Source: Actinoallomurus sp. (lineage in GTDB: Bacteria > Actinomycetota > Actinomycetes > Streptosporangiales > Streptosporangiaceae). Taken from it: a stretch of 44,174 bases of DNA. Where the stretch lies: the NCBI GenBank assembly GCA_025964685.1, contig JAOPYG010000411.1, positions 1-44,174 of the forward strand, in the 5' to 3' direction. The position numbers and the translations under genes are program-made. Of this stretch, positions 39,546-44,174 are shown piece by piece (positions within the stretch are counted from its first letter, which is position 1; the number at the start of each line of letters is the position of its first letter). A model generated the notes under the pieces. It was not told the DNA's origin, made no database searches, and saw only the letters and a program-made list of their open reading frames with translations.

Positions 39546-40817
39546 TCAGCGCTGCGCCCAGCGCTCCCGGTGGTGCTGGGCGGTGGTGCGCGCCTGGTCC
39601 AGCGCGGCGGCCGGTACCCGCTCGCGGCACCAGCCCTGGAGCGTACGGCTCGCCTCGGCCACGAACACCTCGCCTTCGGCCGTGAGCCGGCCGCTGTTCG
39701 ACAGCGTGCGTGCGGCCAGTACGGAGGCGTCACGCCACCGCGCGAACTCCGTGTGCGCGCGCATCGCTTCCTCTCCCCGCTCGTGGACGCGCTGCCGGCG
39801 CCAGTAGCCGGCCACTCCCAGGTGGGCGTACACGCCGTGCAGCAGCCCGGAGATCGGCCGGGGGTCGTCCCGCCACGGCGCGTAGTAGCGACTTCCGTCA
39901 TCCGGCAGCGTCAGCGAGACGACGTCGGTCAGCGCTCCGAGCTTGGCATGCTGCGCCTCGTGCGCCAGGCTCACCGCCAGTGCGTGCTCGTCCGGCGGAG
40001 TGGACATGCCGACGGTGCCGAAGGTCTCGGTCGACGTGGCGCTACGTAGTCCCTGTTCCGGTGGGCTCAGCGGAGTCAGCACCCTCATCGCGGCCGCGAC
40101 CTCCTCGGCCGTGGTCCAGTGCCAGCGGACCAGCAGGCGCCAGGCACGGCGCAGCATCGACCGCCACACCTCGAGCTCGTCATCGAGCGGCCGCGACGGC
40201 GCGATCTCGGCGCCGGGGAGCCGGTACGGGTCGACGTCGTCCAGCAGGAGCCGAAGAGCGATGCCGTGATACTCGGCGTCCAGCCGCCGCAGCCCCTCCC
40301 AGCCCGGTGCGTCCCGATGCGGGTCGGCGGGGATGCGCACGCGTACACCGGCGGAGACCACCTCGGCCGGCCCCCACCGTACGGTGGCGGTGCCGGTGAC
40401 GCCCGGAACCAGCGCGCGGCCGAGCGATGGCAGCATGACCGCGCCGTCGCGAACCGTCACCTCGACGGGGCGTGGGAAACCGGCGCGGACGGCGGCCGCG
40501 GCGGCCAGTGCGGTGAGGCCGTCGGTGTCGCCCGAGCCCCGCAGCGTCTGCTGGGCCCAAGCGCCCACGGACGGGTGCCGTACGACGGCTTCGACCACGT
40601 CGGGGGACTCACTCTGGATCTCCGCCAGCAACGCGAACGCCTGCCGTGCCCTTCTGGCGCGTACCGGGTCCTCCTCCCTGGCCACGTCCCGTACGCCGCG
40701 GAGGAGCAGCAGGCGCTTGCTGTACTGGGCCGCCTGCAGGTGGCCGATCGCGTGCGCGCCACCGCTGCCCGCCGCCAGGGCGGAGAAGACCTTTCCCGGG
40801 ATCCAGTGCCGTCTCAT
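39546..40817 (-). CDS. HExxH-motif peptide-modification protein (aKG-hydroxylase type)
   Basis: A 423-residue protein of the HExxH family found with FxSxx radical SAM enzymes; in many systems it is fused to FxsB, here it is separate. The motif L-A-H-E-A-Q-H-A-K-L has His286, Glu287 and His290; further His327 and His332 in L-H-G-V-Y-A-H could finish an iron site. The family is described as 2-oxoglutarate-dependent peptide beta-hydroxylases. The start W-I-P-G-K-V-F-S-A-L-A-A-G-S-G-G is typical of fused versions. ATG 40817 follows AAGGAG and overlaps the fxsB stop as ATGA, so both are translated together. Its end is six bases from the convergent fxsT end. Expected substrate: FxsA. Confidence 0.87.
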   Translation of the reverse strand: MRRHWIPGKVFSALAAGSGGAHAIGHLQAAQYSKRLLLLRGVRDVAREEDPVRARRARQAFALLAEIQSESPDVVEAVVRHPSVGAWAQQTLRGSGDTDGLTALAAAAAVRAGFPRPVEVTVRDGAVMLPSLGRALVPGVTGTATVRWGPAEVVSAGVRVRIPADPHRDAPGWEGLRRLDAEYHGIALRLLLDDVDPYRLPGAEIAPSRPLDDELEVWRSMLRRAWRLLVRWHWTTAEEVAAAMRVLTPLSPPEQGLRSATSTETFGTVGMSTPPDEHALAVSLAHEAQHAKLGALTDVVSLTLPDDGSRYYAPWRDDPRPISGLLHGVYAHLGVAGYWRRQRVHERGEEAMRAHTEFARWRDASVLAARTLSNSGRLTAEGEVFVAEASRTLQGWCRERVPAAALDQARTTAQHHRERWAQR

Positions 40818-42049
40818 CGAGCTCCTTTCCCGCGCCACCGATCACCCAGGTCCCGCGCCACGACGGTGCGGATATGCGCGATGAGGCGGACGAGGTCGTC
40901 GCAGTAGACCGAGGGGTTGGCGAAACCGCTGCCGGTTCTGTACCGGTGTGCGTAAAGACCGCCGCCGCAGATCCGCTGGATCTCACAGGCACCGCAGTGT
41001 GCCGAGAGTGCCCGGTCGCCGATCTGCCGCGCGGCGATCGACGGCACCAGCAGCACCGTGTCGAAGGTGTCCCGCGCGACGTGCAGGCCCGTGGCGGCGG
41101 CGCCCTCGTACGCCGACTTGAGCGTGTCGACCTGCTCGATGCTTCCGTCGGTCTCCACGACGGCCATCGCGACGGGGGACAGGCCGACCGACTCGGTACG
41201 GGAGGCGCCGCCGAGCAGCAGCCGGATGATCTCGCCGAACAGCCGTACGCGCGTCTCCCGCACCGGGACGCCGTACCAGCGGTCGAACACGGCGACGAGC
41301 CAGTCCCCGTACGGTGTCCCCGGATCCGCGGGCGCCCGGCCCGGCGGCAGGGTGTCCCAGTTGCCGTGCGGGAGCAGGAAGTCGACGGCCGGCGGCGAGA
41401 AGTCCAGCAGCGCTTCGTAGGTCGCGACCGGGTCGTTGCGCAGGTCGACGGTGCTCAACAGCCCGCCGAAAAGCCGGCGGTGCGCGGGCTCGGTCAGCCG
41501 GCGCAGGCCCGCGCGTACCTCCGCGTGGCTGCCCCGCCCATCGGCATGGCGGCGGTGCAGGTCATGCCCTGCCTCGTCGCCGTCCAGGCTGACGCCCACC
41601 CGGATGTCCAGCTCGTCGAACAGCCGGAGGAACTCAGCGTCGAGCAGGACGGCGTTGGTCTGGACCTGGACGTTCACCGAGACGGAGGAACCGGTCGCGG
41701 AACGCGCCGCGGTCACCGCATGGCGGATCAGGTCGGGTCCGGCGAGCAGGGGTTCGCCCCCGTGCAGGATGAGGTCGATATCCGTCAGGCCGTGGGCGCG
41801 GGTGTGCTCGGCGATCCGGTGAGCGACCTGGTCAATGGTGGCGCGCGTCATGGAACGGGGTTGAAGCCGCCATCCCTGATCGGCCATTTCGTACATGTAG
41901 CAGTAGTCGCAGGCGAGATTGCAGCGGCTGTGGATCTTCAGGATGAACTGCCGGAACGGCGTCGGCCGCCATCCCCCGTCCAGCAGGCTCGTGACGTCGA
42001 GGTCCACCGGCCATTCGCGCTCGCTCGTGGTGCCTGCCACGCCGATCAT
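40814..42049 (-). CDS. fxsB: FxsB: radical SAM/SPASM cyclophane-forming maturase
   Basis: A 411-residue radical SAM enzyme. The SAM-cluster motif is H-S-R-C-N-L-A-C-D-Y-C-Y-M-Y-E (Cys43, 47, 50), followed by I-L-H-G-G-E-P-L-L (95-103). A SPASM domain with auxiliary cluster cysteines at 352, 355, 361 and 383 (H-C-G-A-C-E-I-Q-R-I-C-G-G-G and V-Y-C-D-D) closes the protein. This is the FxsB group of three-residue cyclophane enzymes, which join the ring of Phe to the beta-carbon two residues on. I choose ATG 42049 because the family N-terminus fits there; the ribosome site GGGGG abuts it. It is followed by the HExxH gene through ATGA overlap. Upstream extension to 42223 is possible but unlike the family. 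Confidence 0.92.
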   Translation of the reverse strand: MIGVAGTTSEREWPVDLDVTSLLDGGWRPTPFRQFILKIHSRCNLACDYCYMYEMADQGWRLQPRSMTRATIDQVAHRIAEHTRAHGLTDIDLILHGGEPLLAGPDLIRHAVTAARSATGSSVSVNVQVQTNAVLLDAEFLRLFDELDIRVGVSLDGDEAGHDLHRRHADGRGSHAEVRAGLRRLTEPAHRRLFGGLLSTVDLRNDPVATYEALLDFSPPAVDFLLPHGNWDTLPPGRAPADPGTPYGDWLVAVFDRWYGVPVRETRVRLFGEIIRLLLGGASRTESVGLSPVAMAVVETDGSIEQVDTLKSAYEGAAATGLHVARDTFDTVLLVPSIAARQIGDRALSAHCGACEIQRICGGGLYAHRYRTGSGFANPSVYCDDLVRLIAHIRTVVARDLGDRWRGKGAR

Positions 42050-42092
42050 CCCCCAAGGACGGTTTTGCGCGCGCCGATGCGCATATGGCAAG

Positions 42093-42120
42093 TTTGTACG
42101 GTTATCTAGGTGTAAGACAA
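42093..42120 (-). promoter_or_regulatory. Candidate promoter of fxsB
   Basis: On the minus strand TTGTCT (42120-42115), a 16-base spacer and TACAAA (42098-42093) give a plausible sigma70-type promoter with a leader of about 37 bases to ATG 42049. The -10 is imperfect. Confidence 0.3.
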
Positions 42121-42279
42121 GACGTAAAGCCGAGGGGAGATTCGCGCATTTCGTGCGACAGAAACGGCAGATAAGTACTGCCCCTAAAGGCTGGCACGAA
42201 TGGGATATCCGGCATCTTCGCATAGAGCGCGTCGTTGGCCAGGGGTTTGATCCCGGTCCCCGGGGAACCGTGCCTTCAC

Positions 42280-43113
42280 ATGGGCATACTCAGCAGGCTG
42301 GAGAACGCCGAGGTTCTCGATCGAGCGGTGGCACCGGGGCAGAAGGCCGCACGATGGTTGCGGCCCCAGCGCGTCCGTGACGTCCTGCACGGCGTCTGGC
42401 TGGGGCATCCGGTCCACCCCATGCTCGTCCAGGCGTCCGTCGGCGCCTGGATGTCCGCCGGCACGCTCGACCTGTGGCCGGGGAACGACCGCGCCGCCCG
42501 GCGGCTCGTGGCGTTCGGGCTGGTGACGTCGGCGCCGGCCGTGCTGGCCGGCGCGGTCGACTGGTCCGAGCAGCACGAGCAGCAGATGCGGGTCGGCGTC
42601 GTGCACGCGCTGGCGAACGGCACGGCGATCGGGCTGTACGGTGCGTCGCTGGCCGCACGGAGCGAGGCGAAGGGCAAGGTCCTGCGCTACGCGGGGCTCG
42701 CGGTGGCCGGGCTGGGTGCCCTGCTCGGCGGCCACATCTCCTTCCACCAGGCCGGAGGCGCCAACCACGCCGAGGCGGTGCCCCACCTCGTGAAGCCCGG
42801 CTGGCACGATCTGGGCCCGATCGAGGAGCTGCCGGACGGCCGCCCCGCCCGCGTCATGCTCGGCGAGGTGCCGCTCCTGGTCGTACGGCGGGGCGGCGAC
42901 GCCGACGTGCTGGCCGACCAGTGCAGCCACCTGTCCGGTCCGCTCTCGGACGGCGAGCTCGGCGACGGGTGTGTCACCTGCCCATGGCACCGCAGCGTCT
43001 TCCGGCTGTCGGACGGCGCGGTGGTCCACGGACCGGCCACGGCGCCACAGCCGGCGTTCGAGACCGACGTGCGTGACGGTGTGCTGCGGGTGTGTCTGCC
43101 CGGAGCCGGATGA
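42280..43113 (+). CDS. Rieske [2Fe-2S] protein with DUF2231-like membrane domain
   Basis: A 277-residue two-domain protein. The N-terminal 160 residues contain four hydrophobic helices with G-H-P-V-H-P-M-L-V (42-50), the DUF2231 signature; the C-terminal 100 residues are a Rieske domain with C-S-H (215-217) and C-P-W-H (234-237), the four cluster ligands in ferredoxin-type spacing. It would place a low- to mid-potential iron-sulfur cluster at the membrane, on which side is not clear. Similar fusions occur across actinomycetes without a known pathway. ATG 42280 has no good ribosome site. It is divergent from fxsB and ends two bases before the convergent DUF1360 gene; there is no evidence that it belongs to the peptide locus. 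Confidence 0.9.
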   Translation: MGILSRLENAEVLDRAVAPGQKAARWLRPQRVRDVLHGVWLGHPVHPMLVQASVGAWMSAGTLDLWPGNDRAARRLVAFGLVTSAPAVLAGAVDWSEQHEQQMRVGVVHALANGTAIGLYGASLAARSEAKGKVLRYAGLAVAGLGALLGGHISFHQAGGANHAEAVPHLVKPGWHDLGPIEELPDGRPARVMLGEVPLLVVRRGGDADVLADQCSHLSGPLSDGELGDGCVTCPWHRSVFRLSDGAVVHGPATAPQPAFETDVRDGVLRVCLPGAG

Positions 43114-43114
43114 A

Positions 43115-43624
43115 TCAGCCTTCCGCCGACCTCTGCAACCGGGTGTAGGCGAGGTGCAGCCAGTCGGCCGCGGCCACCGCGGTGAAGGTCGCGCCGACGA
43201 ACCTCGTCGCACGGGGCGCGAACATCATGCCCGCGGCGTAGGCCGTGCCGGCCCACTGGGACAGGCAGAACGGGCAGGTCAGCAGCTCGCCCACCGCATG
43301 ACGGGTACCGGTGCCGCGGACCTCCTCGGACAGCTCCGCGGGCCCCGACACGCCTCGGTAGCGGGTGAACGGCGCACGGATCGGGCTGGTCACCGCGTCC
43401 TTCGCGAGGGTTCGTGAGACCCGGTGCGTCGTGACCGCCATCAGTGCGACGTCCCGCAGGCTCAGCTCCGGAGGCCGCCGGCCGGTGAGCCGGGCGATCA
43501 GGGAGCCCGCGCCGACGGTCAGGCCGTAGACGGCGAGCAGCGCGCCGTACGAACCCAGCGGCCGATCGTCTCCCTGGCGGTATTCCCGTCGTTGGTCCCG
43601 CGCGGCGTCCGTCACCGTGTGCAT
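43115..43624 (-). CDS. DUF1360 membrane protein
   Basis: A 169-residue protein of the DUF1360 family (often sporulation-associated in Bacillus, widespread in actinomycetes). It shows two to three hydrophobic segments (Y-G-A-L-L-A-V-Y-G-L-T-V-G-A-G), the family motif L-M-A-V-T-T-H-R-V-S-R-T-L-A-K-D, and the diagnostic L-L-T-C-P-F-C-L-S-Q-W-A-G, whose cysteines may bind a metal. Three adjacent starts (TTG 43630, ATG 43627, ATG 43624) follow GAGGAG; ATG 43624 has the best spacing. It ends two bases from the Rieske gene. Function unknown. Confidence 0.85.
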   Translation of the reverse strand: MHTVTDAARDQRREYRQGDDRPLGSYGALLAVYGLTVGAGSLIARLTGRRPPELSLRDVALMAVTTHRVSRTLAKDAVTSPIRAPFTRYRGVSGPAELSEEVRGTGTRHAVGELLTCPFCLSQWAGTAYAAGMMFAPRATRFVGATFTAVAAADWLHLAYTRLQRSAEG

Positions 43625-43911
43625 CATCAACTCCTCTGGATTCGTCGTTGCCTGACGGCGCTACCCGTCACAGCCCGCACCATGCGAAACGAGCCGACCG
43701 GCCCGCCCGTCGGGCGCGCGGCACGTGCGGCGGGATGACGCCGCGGACGAGACGGCGGATCCCCTTAGGGCCGCTTCCCGATCGGTCCCGTCGAAAACCC
43801 CTCGGGACCGGGACGTGCACGGCGGACGCGGCGAGGCCGACCGCTGAGATCCGGGATAACGTCGAAGGCGTGGCCGCCTGCGTCGGCGGCCGGGGACAGG
43901 AGAGGCCGAGC

Positions 43912-44174
43912 ATGCGGATCGGGATCGGTGTGCCGAACACCGTGCCGGGAACCAACGGCCCGTTGATGATGGACTGGGCCCGCCGCGCCGAGGAGCGCGG
44001 TTTCGCGTTCGTCTCCACGATCGGCCGGGTCGGCTATCCGTCCTATGACTCCCTGACCGCGCTGGCCGCGGTCGCGGGCGCGACATCGCGGATCGGCCTG
44101 ATGACCAATGCCGTGCTGGGGCCGACGTACGCCGACGCCGTCCTGGCGAAGATCGCGATAACGGTCGCGCAGCT
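43912..44174 (+). CDS. LLM-class flavin-dependent oxidoreductase, N-terminal part
   Basis: The first 87 codons of a luciferase-like monooxygenase (F420- or FMN-dependent); the rest lies beyond the right edge. M-R-I-G-I-G-V-P-N-T-V-P-G, A-E-E-R-G-F-A-F-V-S, Y-D-S-L-T-A-L-A-A-V-A-G-A-T-S-R-I-G-L and N-A-V-L-G-P-T-Y are the early strands and loops of the TIM barrel. AGGAGAGG before ATG 43912 is a good ribosome site. The cofactor cannot be decided from this part, though F420 is common in such enzymes of actinomycetes. Confidence 0.88.
   Translation, partial: MRIGIGVPNTVPGTNGPLMMDWARRAEERGFAFVSTIGRVGYPSYDSLTALAAVAGATSRIGLMTNAVLGPTYADAVLAKIAITVAQ

Noticed and set aside
42280..43113. Rieske protein as an electron donor for FxsB or the HExxH enzyme
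   Set aside because: It is only divergent and adjacent; its DUF2231-like membrane domain and scattered occurrence in other contexts give no support for a functional link.

Overview
The window is very GC-rich, with strong third-position GC bias, many GTG starts, a single clear TTA codon, and mycothiol-era style gene families (CadI, cysteine-pair ArsC, MgtA-type mannosyltransferase, LAL regulators, ECF41 and ECF42 sigma factors, FxSxx peptide system). This points to a filamentous actinomycete, most likely Streptosporangiales/Thermomonosporaceae-like; the genus cannot be named from this sequence alone. It reads as a chromosomal arm or accessory-rich region: short divergent regulator/target pairs, many tail-to-tail genes with almost no spacer, and no tRNA, rRNA, CRISPR array, phage or replication genes were seen.

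Left part (1-10 kb): the start of a glycosyltransferase gene, a decayed fragment of a phosphate-transport accessory (DUF47) gene, a lipoprotein L,D-transpeptidase with a hairpin-rich leader, a complete arsenic locus (cadI divergent from arsR-acr3-arsC with paired operators), a small membrane protein, a truncated IS5-type transposase, an ECF41 sigma factor divergent from a DHA2 drug exporter plus a hemerythrin protein, and a threonine aldolase. Middle (10-26 kb): secreted protein, second L,D-transpeptidase lipoprotein, a two-gene mannosyltransferase operon, a secreted tripeptidyl aminopeptidase with a strong terminator, DinB protein, a large LuxR-type ATPase regulator, thiolase/HxlR pair, MarR/FMN reductase pair with two matching operators, a methyltransferase, a zinc dehydrogenase, and an ECF42 sigma factor with its DGPF (YCII) partner. 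Two copies of a short palindromic MITE-like element lie in this part.

Right part (27-44 kb): an in-frame-deleted PiT phosphate transporter with its small membrane partner, malic enzyme, aldo/keto reductase, quinol-type monooxygenase, an AldO-like alditol oxidase, an MFS exporter, and then the most interesting block, 33.9-42.0 kb. That block is an FxSxx-type RiPP locus: a 55-residue precursor (fxsA, ending F-Q-A-Y-I rather than the usual FxSxx), a radical SAM/SPASM cyclophane-type maturase (fxsB) translationally coupled to a separate HExxH peptide hydroxylase-like protein, a divergent NB-ARC/TPR protein (fxsT), and, in the precursor operon, an nSTAND1-TPR ATPase followed by a membrane-anchored coiled-coil protein. 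The combination of a modified peptide with two STAND-class NTPases suggests a sensing, signalling or conflict system. The window closes with a Rieske protein carrying a DUF2231-like membrane domain, a DUF1360 protein and the start of an LLM-class flavin oxidoreductase.
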